A DNA stretch of 64,000 nt from an uncultured Alphaproteobacteria bacterium (GTDB taxonomy: Bacteria; Pseudomonadota; Alphaproteobacteria; Rhodobacterales; Rhodobacteraceae). The stretch is taken from assembly GCA_902540655.1 (NCBI GenBank), contig CACBNQ010000005.1, forward strand, positions 1 through 64,000, written 5' to 3'. Both the position numbers and the translations under genes were made by a program. Of the stretch, positions 39,583 through 49,276 are shown piece by piece; position 1 is the stretch's first letter; each line of letters begins with the position of its first letter. The notes beneath the pieces were generated by a model that saw only the letters and a list, made by a program, of their open reading frames with translations, ran no database searches and was not told the origin of the DNA.

Positions 39583-40614
39583 TCAAACATCATAATAATT
39601 CCGATACCAACTGACAAACCTTTTAGTCCCTTCAAATAGGTCAGTTCTGGGTTTATACCCAGTCAAATATTCCAATAGAGATATGTCTGCCCAAGTGGCC
39701 GGAACATCTCCTGGCTGCATCGGCATTAGATTCCTTTTTGCTGTTCTTCCAACGGCTTTTTCAATGGCCTCTATAAAATCCAAAAGTTTTTCGGGCCTAG
39801 AGTTTCCAATATTAATAACCCTGTAACAAGCAACCCTAGATTTGCTATCTGTTACACTAAAATTATCTTTGTCAAAATTAGTAGTTCCAGGAATTACATC
39901 TATTAATAAACCAATACCATTTGTGAGATCGTCAATATATGTAAAATCACGGCTCATATCACCATAATTGTACACATCAATCTGATTGCCATCGAAGATT
40001 GCTTTTGTAAACTTAAATGGAGCCATATCTGGTCGGCCCCATGGTCCGTATACCGTGAAGAAACGAAAAACTGTAATCGGAAGATTGAACAAATGTGAAT
40101 AGCTATGCGCCATGTTTTCTGTTGACTTTTTAGTAGCTGCATAAAACGATAGTTGATGATCAGCTTTGTCAGTTTCTTTATAAGGCATTACTTCATTTGC
40201 GCCATATGCTGATGAAGTAGAAGCGATCAGCATATGTGCAGGGGGGAATGCGCGTGCCGCCTCTAAAAGTTCAAAGGTCCCTTGGATATTGCTTTCAAGG
40301 TATAAGCGGGGATTTTCCATTGAATATCTTACTCCTGCCTGGGCTGCTAAATGAATTACGATGTCTGGTGCTTCATCTTCAAATAAACTCATCAAAACAT
40401 TTTTTGTTTCAACTTTTTCATGGATTGAGCGGTAATTTTTATTTTTTAATAATATGCGCTCGCGGTTTTCTTTCAGAGATACGTCATAATAATCAGACAT
40501 ACAGTCAATACCAACAACGCGCCAACCTTGATCAAGAAGCTTCTTTGATACATGAAATCCGATAAAACCCGCTGAGCCCGTGACTATAGCTGTCTTTTGT
40601 TTTTTATTTTCCAT
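39583..40614 (-). CDS. UDP-glucuronate 4-epimerase-like NAD-dependent epimerase
   Basis: ORF track 39583..40665; start refined to MENKKQKTAIVTGSAGFIGFHVSKKLLDQGWRVVGIDCMSDYYDVSLKENR; HLAAQAGVRYSMENPRLYLESNI; SFYAATKKSTE. Confidence 0.92.
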   Translation of the reverse strand: MENKKQKTAIVTGSAGFIGFHVSKKLLDQGWRVVGIDCMSDYYDVSLKENRERILLKNKNYRSIHEKVETKNVLMSLFEDEAPDIVIHLAAQAGVRYSMENPRLYLESNIQGTFELLEAARAFPPAHMLIASTSSAYGANEVMPYKETDKADHQLSFYAATKKSTENMAHSYSHLFNLPITVFRFFTVYGPWGRPDMAPFKFTKAIFDGNQIDVYNYGDMSRDFTYIDDLTNGIGLLIDVIPGTTNFDKDNFSVTDSKSRVACYRVINIGNSRPEKLLDFIEAIEKAVGRTAKRNLMPMQPGDVPATWADISLLEYLTGYKPRTDLFEGTKRFVSWYRNYYDV

Positions 40615-40689
40615 TTTTAATAAGTTCGAAAAACGCTTAAGATTAAATATTTTCCATGTATACACACTGTCTTTACAGAGATACGATTT

Positions 40690-41124
40690 ACTAAACCCAT
40701 ATCACAGGTCTTAGTGCAGACATTAAAGTCAGTTTCAAAGCGTAAGCTTAAAAAATCTGATCTCCTTCAACAATGGTAGGTGCATGACATCATCGAACAT
40801 GTTAGTCGTAAGGTACCTCACTATTTCCCAGACTGAAAATTGTTGCCTAGTACAATCACAAAAAGACATACAGCAATAGTTTAGCAATATTTTTTGATAA
40901 TCGTTACAGTAATTAAATTTAGCACATTGAGTTGATATCAATTATCTTACGTCTAATCTTTCCGCAACTTGTAAGAGTTTCTTCGAATCCATTTGCAAAC
41001 AATAGCCACCATATTCACAAAATGCAGTTTCACGGCAATTACCAATACTTGTATTAAACAAGATAGCGTTAAGCGTTTTTCCATGTAAAGGTATCATGAG
41101 ATGGTTCTCATTAAGCCCCATCAA
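40690..41124 (-). pseudogene. degenerate C-terminal remnant of a second ugd-like dehydrogenase
   Basis: ORF 40942..41124 reads ILFNTSIGNCRETAFCEYGGYCLQMDSKKLLQ, versus the intact Ugd [31 protein letters not shown]. Downstream shifted frames give LLKEIRFFKL (vs [10 protein letters not shown]) and FETDFNVCTKTCDMGLVNR (vs [19 protein letters not shown]). Confidence 0.75.
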
Positions 41125-41209
41125 CTCCTAGCATTTGCGTTATTACACGCTTTTTTTGGTTCAAGTATTTGATTAAAGGTTTTTGCAAACTAATCACTAG
41201 CCAACTGTT

Positions 41210-42667
41210 TTAAATTCTTGAATAAGCATCTTCATAACGAATAATATCATCTTCACCTAAGTATTTTCCAATTTGTACTTCAATCAGCATCATCGGCAAA
41301 TCATTGATATTTTCTATCCTATGAACAGCGCCGAGGGGAACATAGACGGACTGACCTTCAGTTACAAGTGTAACATTTTCTCCAATAGTGACTCTTGCTG
41401 TGCCCTCAACAATTATCCAATGTTCAGACCTATGCTTGTGACTTTGCAAACTAAGTGCCGCACCGGATTTTACGCAAATGCGTTTGACCTGGAAACGATC
41501 TCCCAACACCAAACTTTCGAACCAACCCCAGGGACGGTGATCTTTCGGGTAATTTTCAGCTTGAGAAACATTTTTTTCCTTAAGTAGTTCAACGACCTTC
41601 TTTACCTTCTGTGCGTGACCTTTGTTGGCTACTAGAACTGCATCAGGCATAGCTATTGCTAGAACATTATCCAAACCTAAACCCACGACATACTGGTTAT
41701 CACCCTCAGAGCGCAATAAGCTATTCGAGCACTCAATAGCATGCGCAGTTTTCGAGGTAACATTTCCAAATGAATCTGGGACGCTTTCTGACCATACGGC
41801 GTCCCACCCGCCAACGTCCGACCACTTTGAATTATATGGGACTGCAACCAAGTTTTGCACTTTTTCCATTATGGCATAGTCTATACTTACGTTGTCAAGC
41901 ATTGCCCAGTGCATTGCTGCAAGGCGCAAAAATCCAAGATCTGGAGATGCATGATTAACTGCCTTGGAAACAAGGTCTATAGTTTTTGGAGAATATACCT
42001 TAAAGGCATCAATCATCTCTTGAGCACGAAACAAAAAGATCCCAGCGTTCCAAAGAAAGTTGCCAGAACTTATCATCTTCTCAGCATGCTCCAAGCTTGG
42101 CTTTTCAATAAATGCGACAAGTTCTGAAGTTCCAGATTTATCAAGCACATTAGGATGTAATTGTAAATAACCAAATCCCGTTTCTGGATGCGTTGGTTTA
42201 ATGCCAAATGTCACTATCTTACCGGTCTGTACGTATGATAATCCAACTTTAATTATTTTATGAAAATTTTCAGTATCCGGTATCAGGTGATCGGATGGCG
42301 CAACCAGTAATACTGCATCTCGATTTTTGTTATGTGCAAATATACTAGCTGCTAATATTGCCGCCGAAGTATTTTTAGCTTCTGGTTCAATCAAAATGGG
42401 GCCTGGATCGATGCCCACTTCTTGTAACTGTTCACCGATTATGAAGCGGAAGTCAGCGTTAGTTAATGTGATATGTGGCGCAAACTCAACGATATTAGAT
42501 GATGTCAGTCTTTTAGCGCTTGATTGAAATAAAGATATTTCACCAATTACCTTAGAGAACTGTTTTGGGTAGGATTTTCGAGATAATGGCCAAAGGCGCG
42601 TTCCTGACCCACCAGCAAGTAATACCGGATTAACAACTTTGACTTGATTTTCAGTTATTTTACCCAA
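41210..42667 (-). CDS. manC: mannose-1-phosphate guanylyltransferase / mannose-6-phosphate isomerase
   Basis: ORF 485 aa; PVLLAGGSGTRLWPLSRKSYPKQF, LVAPSDHLI, FIEKPSLEHA, HRPWGWFESL, LSLQSHKHRSEHWIIVEGTARVT. Confidence 0.96.
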   Translation of the reverse strand: MGKITENQVKVVNPVLLAGGSGTRLWPLSRKSYPKQFSKVIGEISLFQSSAKRLTSSNIVEFAPHITLTNADFRFIIGEQLQEVGIDPGPILIEPEAKNTSAAILAASIFAHNKNRDAVLLVAPSDHLIPDTENFHKIIKVGLSYVQTGKIVTFGIKPTHPETGFGYLQLHPNVLDKSGTSELVAFIEKPSLEHAEKMISSGNFLWNAGIFLFRAQEMIDAFKVYSPKTIDLVSKAVNHASPDLGFLRLAAMHWAMLDNVSIDYAIMEKVQNLVAVPYNSKWSDVGGWDAVWSESVPDSFGNVTSKTAHAIECSNSLLRSEGDNQYVVGLGLDNVLAIAMPDAVLVANKGHAQKVKKVVELLKEKNVSQAENYPKDHRPWGWFESLVLGDRFQVKRICVKSGAALSLQSHKHRSEHWIIVEGTARVTIGENVTLVTEGQSVYVPLGAVHRIENINDLPMMLIEVQIGKYLGEDDIIRYEDAYSRI

Positions 42668-42846
42668 TCCTATAAATACCCATGAGAAAACTAGCTCTGC
42701 AACCCAACAAGATTTTTTCGTTCACGTTAAAAGTGCGAAAAATAATGGCATTGTTTCCATAATGCACTTTCAAAATCTTTCATCTTGGGGTTATTCATTA
42801 TCAAGATAGTATTGACCCCTGATAACCATCCAAATATTACTCAAAT

Positions 42847-42874
42847 TCATGTTTCGCAAATCATGTTTCGCAAA
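42847..42874. repeat. perfect 14-bp tandem duplication (tcatgtttcgcaaa x2) across the manB stop codon
   Basis: 42847-42860 and 42861-42874 are identical. Confidence 0.95.
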
Positions 42875-44234
42875 GTATGTTTGCTATATTAGTGACCCCA
42901 GCATGTATTTTCGGACCATTTCCGCAGCTTTCAATGTTCAGCCTTACCAGTGGCTCAGTATTTGAACTGCGCAAGTTAAATCGCCAATCCTTAAAGACCA
43001 AACTCATACCATCGGAGTCATCCAATGAGACAGCGTCTTTACGATAGGCTGCTAAGACACGTGAAATTGAGTCATTAGCATCTTTCACATGGAAATTAAT
43101 CTCGCCGGAACTCGGGAAGGCCACTATCCGATCTTTTACCCAGTCCGCCAATGATCGACCTGATTTGGATATCAATTCTGCGATCAATAACCAAGGTATC
43201 ATTCCACTGTCACAATAGGCAAAGTCACGAAAATAATGATGTGCGGACATTTCACCACCGTATATCGCGTCGTGCATGCGCATCGTTTCCTTGATAAACG
43301 CATGGCCAGTTTTTGACTGGACAGCAACACCACCCTTTTTTTTAACAATGTTTTGCGTATTCCATATAACACGCGGGTCATGGACTATGGTGGCTCCAGG
43401 TTCTTTTTCTAAAAATATATTAGCAAAAAGACCTACGATGTATTCTCCTTGAATAAACATTCCATTCTCATCAAAAAAGAAGCAGCGGTCAAAATCTCCA
43501 TCAAATGCTACGCCAAAATCAGCCCCCAATTCTTTGACAACTTTAGCCGTAGCATCATGATTTTTTGGTAAAATAGGGTTAGGTACTCCATTCGGAAATG
43601 TATGATCTGGGTTGTGATTTATTCGAATAAATTCGAGAGGGGCTTTTGCTTCTGCCAATTTTTTAGCGATTGCGTCAAAGGTCGGGCCAGCCGCGCCGTT
43701 TCCGGAATTTACTACGATCTTTAAGGGCCTCAGTTTATCAATTTCTATGAAACTTAATACTCTTCTCACATAAGCTTCTCGTGCTTCAACAGATTGGTAA
43801 GTCAATTTGCCGCGGTGGCTTGGTGATGAAAAAACTGCAGTTTCCGCAAGTTTTTTAATTACCTTAAAATCTGTTTCTTCATCAAGAGGGTGCGATTTTG
43901 ATTTTACAATTTTTATCCCATTAAAATTAATCGGGTTGTGAGATGCTGTAATCTCAACCCCAGCACAGGCACCAAACTCACTTACAGCCCAATACATTTC
44001 CTCTGTGCCAGCAAGACCGATGTTTATCGCGTTAGACCCAAAGTCTTGTATACCCTTTGCTATTGCAGTGGCGAAAGTCGGACTAGTTTCACGCGCATCA
44101 TAACCAATTACAACTGATTTCGCTAAAAAATGTTGACTTAATGCTCGACCTACACGGTATACAATCTCTGCATCTATGTTGACATCAACCTCGCCTCGAA
44201 TGTCATAGCTCTTGAAACAGGAAAGCTCTTTCAT
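42861..44234 (-). CDS. manB: phosphomannomutase/phosphoglucomutase
   Basis: ORF track 42861..44354; start refined to MKELSCFKSYDIRGEVD. VEITASHNPINFNGIKIV, VAFDGDFDRCFFFDENG, FRDFAYCDSGMIPWLL. Confidence 0.93.
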   Translation of the reverse strand: MKELSCFKSYDIRGEVDVNIDAEIVYRVGRALSQHFLAKSVVIGYDARETSPTFATAIAKGIQDFGSNAINIGLAGTEEMYWAVSEFGACAGVEITASHNPINFNGIKIVKSKSHPLDEETDFKVIKKLAETAVFSSPSHRGKLTYQSVEAREAYVRRVLSFIEIDKLRPLKIVVNSGNGAAGPTFDAIAKKLAEAKAPLEFIRINHNPDHTFPNGVPNPILPKNHDATAKVVKELGADFGVAFDGDFDRCFFFDENGMFIQGEYIVGLFANIFLEKEPGATIVHDPRVIWNTQNIVKKKGGVAVQSKTGHAFIKETMRMHDAIYGGEMSAHHYFRDFAYCDSGMIPWLLIAELISKSGRSLADWVKDRIVAFPSSGEINFHVKDANDSISRVLAAYRKDAVSLDDSDGMSLVFKDWRFNLRSSNTEPLVRLNIESCGNGPKIHAGVTNIANILCET

Positions 44235-44247
44235 TAATTTCGACAGT

Positions 44248-45069
44248 TTATTTATTGCCTTTCTTTTTGTATTCGTGACTGATAGCAGAAATAAAGCCGT
44301 CAATCGAGCCGCAGTCAAATCGAGTTCCTTCAAGGACCACGGTACTAACGGCATCCCTTTGCGCTTGAAAATTGATTGCGTCTACCAATTGGATCTCATT
44401 TCCTGAGCCTTTGCCCAACTTCCCTAATATATCGAAAATGTCTGGAGTTAACACATAGCGGCCAATTGAAGCTAGATTTGATGGAGCATCACGGTATGCT
44501 GGTTTCTCCACTATACCCGAAATATTTCCTTCCGTTTTAGATTTAACAATTACGCCGTATTTTGAAATTTCGGGTCCGTCTACTTTCATGATTGAAAGCT
44601 GGGATTTACCAGATTTTGAAAATGCTTCTACGAGAGAAGTGGTCACACTTTTTTTACAATCGGTTATGAAATCATCGGCTAATAAAACTGCAAAAGGTTC
44701 CTTGCCAACCGCGCGTTCAGCACACAAAACGGCATGACCCAACCCCAGTTGTTCAGGCTGCCGAACAAAAATACATTGAATGTTTTTTGGAAGTATATTG
44801 CGAACCATCTCTGCTTTATCTTTTTTTCCAGCTGTACGAAGTGCTGCCTCAAGTTCTTGATTTGAGTCAAAATGATCCTCAATAGCACGTTTATTTCGTC
44901 CAGTAACAAATATAAGCGTATCAATTCCAGCTGAAATAGCTTCTTCGGCAGCATATTGGATTAATGGTTTGTTAACTATGGGTAATAATTCTTTGGGCAT
45001 AGCTTTAGTTGCAGGTAGAAATCTTGTACCAAATCCGGCTACCGGGAATACTGCTTTCTTTATTTCCAT
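44248..45069 (-). CDS. galU: UTP-glucose-1-phosphate uridylyltransferase
   Basis: ORF 273 aa; KAVFPVAGFGTRFLPATKAMPKELLPIVNKPLIQYAAEEAISAGIDTLIFVTGRNKRAIEDHFD. Confidence 0.96.
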   Translation of the reverse strand: MEIKKAVFPVAGFGTRFLPATKAMPKELLPIVNKPLIQYAAEEAISAGIDTLIFVTGRNKRAIEDHFDSNQELEAALRTAGKKDKAEMVRNILPKNIQCIFVRQPEQLGLGHAVLCAERAVGKEPFAVLLADDFITDCKKSVTTSLVEAFSKSGKSQLSIMKVDGPEISKYGVIVKSKTEGNISGIVEKPAYRDAPSNLASIGRYVLTPDIFDILGKLGKGSGNEIQLVDAINFQAQRDAVSTVVLEGTRFDCGSIDGFISAISHEYKKKGNK

Positions 45070-45345
45070 GTTTTAGTTTTATGCTCCAACAATAATTTTA
45101 TTTCTTGTTTCATCATATATCGTTTGAACCTGTATATTGAATTTGATATTCAGTTAAGGCTCTTAGCTTGGATTAAATTCATTGTATTTAACTGTGATTT
45201 TGAAACACCATGGCTTGCCTTTGTAAAGATCTTTTTTTAATTGATGACCTAGAAATTTCTGTGCTTATAAAACATACCCAGTTAGTCGTTAATTTTAAAA
45301 TTATTTTACCTTACAGTTCATAAGTATTTTCTCAGTCGATCGTTT

Positions 45346-45723
45346 TTATTGTCTTTTACTACCGGTATGCAGACTCTTTTTTCCAATATACCCAGCTTCT
45401 TCCTCCAGCGCTTCAATCTCTTTTGTTAAATTTTCGTACTCTTTGCGTTTTCGCTCTATAAAATTATGAGTTAATATTGATTTTTCTCGGATACCCTTTG
45501 GAGTTAAAAGGTATGCATAACGACCTTTTTGCGGGTTCTTCTTAAAGTTTTCAAGTTTTACGAGACCTTTCTCGACAAGTGCAGTTAGAACATAATATGC
45601 AGAGCCGTTTGATATCCCGACAGCATCTGCTACTTGACGGGAAGACATATCTGGTTTCTCTGATATAAGGCGCATAACTTTTAATCTAATTTCAGCCTGC
45701 TGTTCTGATCGACGACTAGCCAT
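45346..45723 (-). CDS. EPS-associated MarR/winged-helix transcriptional regulator
   Basis: ORF 125 aa; EIRLKVMRLISEKPDMSSRQVADAVGISNGSAYYVLTALVEKGLVKLENFKKNPQKGRYAYLLTPKGI. Confidence 0.88.
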   Translation of the reverse strand: MASRRSEQQAEIRLKVMRLISEKPDMSSRQVADAVGISNGSAYYVLTALVEKGLVKLENFKKNPQKGRYAYLLTPKGIREKSILTHNFIERKRKEYENLTKEIEALEEEAGYIGKKSLHTGSKRQ

Positions 45724-45738
45724 ACTGAAACCAATTCA

Positions 45739-45749
45739 AAGCTACCGCA
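45739..45749 (-). promoter_or_regulatory. ops/JUMPstart-like element upstream of the minus-strand glycan locus
   Basis: Minus strand reads TGCGGTAGCTT, 10/11 to the enterobacterial ops consensus GGCGGTAGCNT. It lies ~16 bp upstream of the regulator ATG and downstream of a divergent NusG/RfaH-like gene. Confidence 0.55.
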
Positions 45750-46055
45750 CAGGGCCTCCACTTGGTGTAATGCTCTGGTAGAAAATTAAAAATAATAAAT
45801 CCGAGGCGAAACATAGACGCTCAATTTTGATTAGTACCATAAAAAATATTATTTGCAATTCAAAAAACAGACTTAACTGAGTAAGTATTTAATCGATATG
45901 AATATATTAATTTATACAAATAATTAATTTGTGACTATGCTAGAGATAGATAGAAATCTGTATTAACACGATCTCCACGAGTTATTGCTTTACACCAGTG
46001 TTCATTTCTAGTACGGTGCTCAGTTATGAGCATCTATTACGGAAGAGAAAAAGTG

Positions 46056-46553
46056 ATGGGCAATTGGCATCTTGTCCAGTTAAAGAATAATTCCCACCAA
46101 ATTGCCGACCGCAACTTAAAGCAACAGGGGTTTAAAACTTTTTTGCCATTGCAATATTTAACCAGTAAGCGAGGATCAGAGTTTTTCACATGTACAAAAC
46201 CACTTTTCCCTGGATACATGTTTGTTTGTATCAAATCAGATAGAGCACCATGGCAGAAGATAAATAGTACGCTAGGTGTGTCGAGGTTAATATGTCAAGA
46301 CGGTATACCAAAGAGAGTGCCTACTGAAGTAGTGTCGGGTCTGATTTCTCGTTGTGATGGCCTTGGGAGACTACTTCCCCCTACTGAGGTCGAACTTGGA
46401 GACACTGTAGAGATAAACTCTGGAGCTTTAGCAAATTTTATAGCTACAGTAGAGACTATCGATAGAAATAGAAGAATTTGGGTGTTGATGGACATAATGG
46501 GCCAGATTTCCAGAGTGCAGGTTGCAATAGAGCAAGTAAAACTTTTAAATTAA
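46056..46553 (+). CDS. NusG-like specialised antitermination factor (RfaH-type)
   Basis: ORF track 46026..46553; start refined to MGNWHLVQLKNNSHQIADRNLKQQGFKTFLPLQ; PLFPGYMFVCIKSD, INSTLGVSRLICQDGIPKRVP; C-terminal KOW-like region. Confidence 0.9.
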   Translation: MGNWHLVQLKNNSHQIADRNLKQQGFKTFLPLQYLTSKRGSEFFTCTKPLFPGYMFVCIKSDRAPWQKINSTLGVSRLICQDGIPKRVPTEVVSGLISRCDGLGRLLPPTEVELGDTVEINSGALANFIATVETIDRNRRIWVLMDIMGQISRVQVAIEQVKLLN

Positions 46554-46660
46554 GGTTAGTTAAGTCACTCCCTTGTAATCCCGTAAAGTCTAAACAAGAT
46601 TATAAAAGAAATTAAAAGCCTTTGTCGGTCTGGGATCACTGAAGGTGTATCGCTATACTA

Positions 46661-46737
46661 TGGTAGCGGAGGAGGGACTTGAACCCCCGACACAAGGATT
46701 ATGATTCCTCTGCTCTAACCGCCTGAGCTACTCCGCC
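46661..46737 (-). tRNA. tRNA-Met (CAT)
   Basis: Reverse strand GGCGGAGTAGCTCAGGCGGTTAGAGCAGAGGAATCATAATCCTTGTGTCGGGGGTTCAAGTCCCTCCTCCGCTACCA; anticodon loop ATCATAA. Confidence 0.95.
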
Positions 46738-46828
46738 AAACACTCTTGCCACTGTGTTTTAAACTCAACACAAAAAAGTGCAAGCTAATTTTGTTGGATC
46801 TGTTTGTTACACTTTTTATATATGGCCA

Positions 46829-47866
46829 TTACCCCCCAGTTAAACTCATGTGCCTGTTAATCTGACCTTTTATGTTCGCTTTAGAAAAATCATAGGCAAA
46901 GGAATGTTTTTCAGGTTTTTGTTTAACCGAATTTTTTATGTTTTCCAGAAGATCCTCGTCCGTCGAGAATGGGTCTCGAAGTATTTTTCGAAAGTCCAAA
47001 CTATTACTTTGACCAAGACACTGATGCAACACTCCAGTTGCATCGATCCTTACACGATTACAACTAGAGCAAAAATTATGCGATAAAGGTGTAATAAAAC
47101 CGAGTTTTATATTAGATCCCTCTATCCTACTATATCTTGCTGGGCCACCCGTTGAAAGTGAAATATCCCTCAATTTATATTTTGAGGTAAGGCTTTTCTT
47201 TAGCTGATCGAGAGATAAAAAATGGTTTAAACGATTTTCATTACCTATATCCCCCATGGGCATAGTTTCTATAAATGTGAGGTCAAAATCTTTTTCAACA
47301 CACCAATTTATAAAATTGTCTATTTCATTTTCATTTATATTCTTAAGTGCTACACAATTAATTTTGATCTTAAGGTTTGCATCTCTAGCTGCATCAATCC
47401 CTGACAATACATCTTGGAGTTTGCCAACCCTAGTGATGAGTTTGAATTTCATTGGATCCAGGGTATCAAGTGACACATTTATTCTTCTTACACCGTTAGA
47501 ATAAAGTTGCTTTGCGTATCTACTAAGTTGTGTCCCGTTTGTAGTGAGTGTAAGTTCATTTAAATCATAAGACAAATGAGGTTTTAACATTGAAAACAAA
47601 TCCATTATGCCTTTTCGTACTAGTGGCTCTCCACCAGTTATCCTTATTTTCTTTATTCCTACTTTTATAAACCCACGGCAGAGCTTGTACATTTCTTCAA
47701 ATGTAAGGACTTCTTTCTTATTCAAAAAAGTCATTTTTTCGGACATACAGTAAGTACATCTCAAGTCACAGCGATCTGTAACAGATAGTCTCAAATAAGT
47801 TATCTGTCTGTTGAAAGGATCCACAAGTTTGTTATTTTCAAATAATTTATCCACCGGCTTGTTCAT
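46829..47866 (-). CDS. moaA: GTP 3',8-cyclase (molybdenum cofactor biosynthesis)
   Basis: ORF 345 aa; YLRLSVTDRCDLRCTYCMSE, IRITGGEPLVRKGI, FCSSCNRVRIDATGVLHQCLGQ, C-terminal TGG. Confidence 0.96.
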   Translation of the reverse strand: MNKPVDKLFENNKLVDPFNRQITYLRLSVTDRCDLRCTYCMSEKMTFLNKKEVLTFEEMYKLCRGFIKVGIKKIRITGGEPLVRKGIMDLFSMLKPHLSYDLNELTLTTNGTQLSRYAKQLYSNGVRRINVSLDTLDPMKFKLITRVGKLQDVLSGIDAARDANLKIKINCVALKNINENEIDNFINWCVEKDFDLTFIETMPMGDIGNENRLNHFLSLDQLKKSLTSKYKLRDISLSTGGPARYSRIEGSNIKLGFITPLSHNFCSSCNRVRIDATGVLHQCLGQSNSLDFRKILRDPFSTDEDLLENIKNSVKQKPEKHSFAYDFSKANIKGQINRHMSLTGG

Positions 47867-49209
47867 TTTTTAATCTTATCAGTAAGTTTCTGAAGTTTAA
47901 GCATAATTTTTTTGCCAAAGCCAATTTTATTCTGCTGCATTGGTCTCGCTATGGCTAGGCTTTCAGGCGGCACATCACTATTTATTGCCGATCCAGCTGC
48001 CACAATTGACCCATCACTAATTTTCAATGGCGCAATGAGAGATGCATTTGAGCCCACAAAAACATTATCACCCACAACAGTAAGATGTTTATTTTTACCG
48101 TCATAGTTGCAAAAAATTGTGCCAGCACCGATATTTGTATTAGTTCCGATCTTTGCATCTCCGATGTATGATAAGTGACTAGCTTTACTTTCAGAGGCCA
48201 AACTAGCATTTTTAACCTCCACAAAGTTTCCAACTTTCACTTTCTCTGAAAGATTTGTACCCGGCCTGAGGCGTGCAAAGGGACCAATTTGGCAATGCTT
48301 TCCAATTTGAGTTCCTTCTATGTAGCTGTAAGATCTTATTATCGTAAAGCTTTGAACCGTTACACCAGTACCAAAAATGACATTTGGCTCGATAACGCAT
48401 CCAGCCTTGATTACCGTATCGTGTGAAAAGAAACAGGTTTCTGGTGACAGCAAAGATACACCATGAGCCATCAGCTTTTTTCTAAGATGATCTTGAAATT
48501 TTTTTTCCGCAACTGATAATTCTTGTTGAGAATTTACTCCAAGGCATTCATCTTCCTGGCATTGCACATAGGTTGATGCGTACCCATATTTAGTTGCCAT
48601 TTTAACAACATCAGTTAAATAATACTCTTTCTTGGCGTTGTCGTTTCTTATTTTTTCGGTTAATTCAGCTAATATATTTGACTTAGCTAAAAGTATACCA
48701 GAGTTTGATAAACTCTCAAATGTGTCGTGTTCAGGCTCATTTTTTTCAATGATATCAATGAGTGTTTTTTTTGGTCCAAGTTTGAATTTCCCATAACTAT
48801 TTTTTGTTTGTGCTTGAAAACCAAGGAAAATAAATTCGAAACCTTTTTCTGCTTTTGATATCATTTTTTTTATTGTGTTATTTTTTATAAACGGAGTATC
48901 AGCATATAAAACAAGGGTATACTTAGATTTAATTTTAAATCCTTTTAGTGCTATTTTAACAGCATCTCCTGTACCGAGTTGGCTTTTCTGAGAGCAAAAT
49001 TTCACTTGTCCTCCCGAGAGAGCCGTTTTCGCACCTTGTTCGATCTCATCGCTTACAACTACAATGATTTCTTTGGATTTAATATCTTTCGCCAAGTTTA
49101 CGCTGAAGTCTATAAGGTGTTGTCCAGCGATCTTATGAAGAATCTTCGGTGTAGGACTTTTCATCCTCGTACCTTTACCCGCCGCTAAAATTATAGTTGA
49201 AACAGCCAT
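47863..49209 (-). CDS. glmU: bifunctional GlmU (GlcNAc-1-P uridyltransferase / GlcN-1-P acetyltransferase)
   Basis: ORF 450 aa; VSTIILAAGKGTRMKSPTPKILHKIAGQ, C-terminal left-handed beta-helix with IGPFARLRPGTNLSEKVKVGNFVEVKNA. Confidence 0.96.
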   Translation of the reverse strand: MAVSTIILAAGKGTRMKSPTPKILHKIAGQHLIDFSVNLAKDIKSKEIIVVVSDEIEQGAKTALSGGQVKFCSQKSQLGTGDAVKIALKGFKIKSKYTLVLYADTPFIKNNTIKKMISKAEKGFEFIFLGFQAQTKNSYGKFKLGPKKTLIDIIEKNEPEHDTFESLSNSGILLAKSNILAELTEKIRNDNAKKEYYLTDVVKMATKYGYASTYVQCQEDECLGVNSQQELSVAEKKFQDHLRKKLMAHGVSLLSPETCFFSHDTVIKAGCVIEPNVIFGTGVTVQSFTIIRSYSYIEGTQIGKHCQIGPFARLRPGTNLSEKVKVGNFVEVKNASLASESKASHLSYIGDAKIGTNTNIGAGTIFCNYDGKNKHLTVVGDNVFVGSNASLIAPLKISDGSIVAAGSAINSDVPPESLAIARPMQQNKIGFGKKIMLKLQKLTDKIKK

Positions 49210-49276
49210 GAACACCTTTATTGTTTTAATACAATCTCAATCTATTTCATTTAATCTTATTATGTAAGGAAAAGTT

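Noticed and set aside
39022-42527. Plus-strand ORFs across epimerase and manC genes (39022..39486, 40236..40565, 41273..41587, 41622..41879, 41770..41958, 41855..42127, 42327..42527)
   Set aside because: All lie antisense to clear nucleotide-sugar genes with no supporting motifs.
46661-46737. tRNA-Met as an integration site for the glycan locus
   Set aside because: No integrase and no direct repeat of the tRNA 3' end noticed at the far side of the locus; adjacency alone is insufficient.
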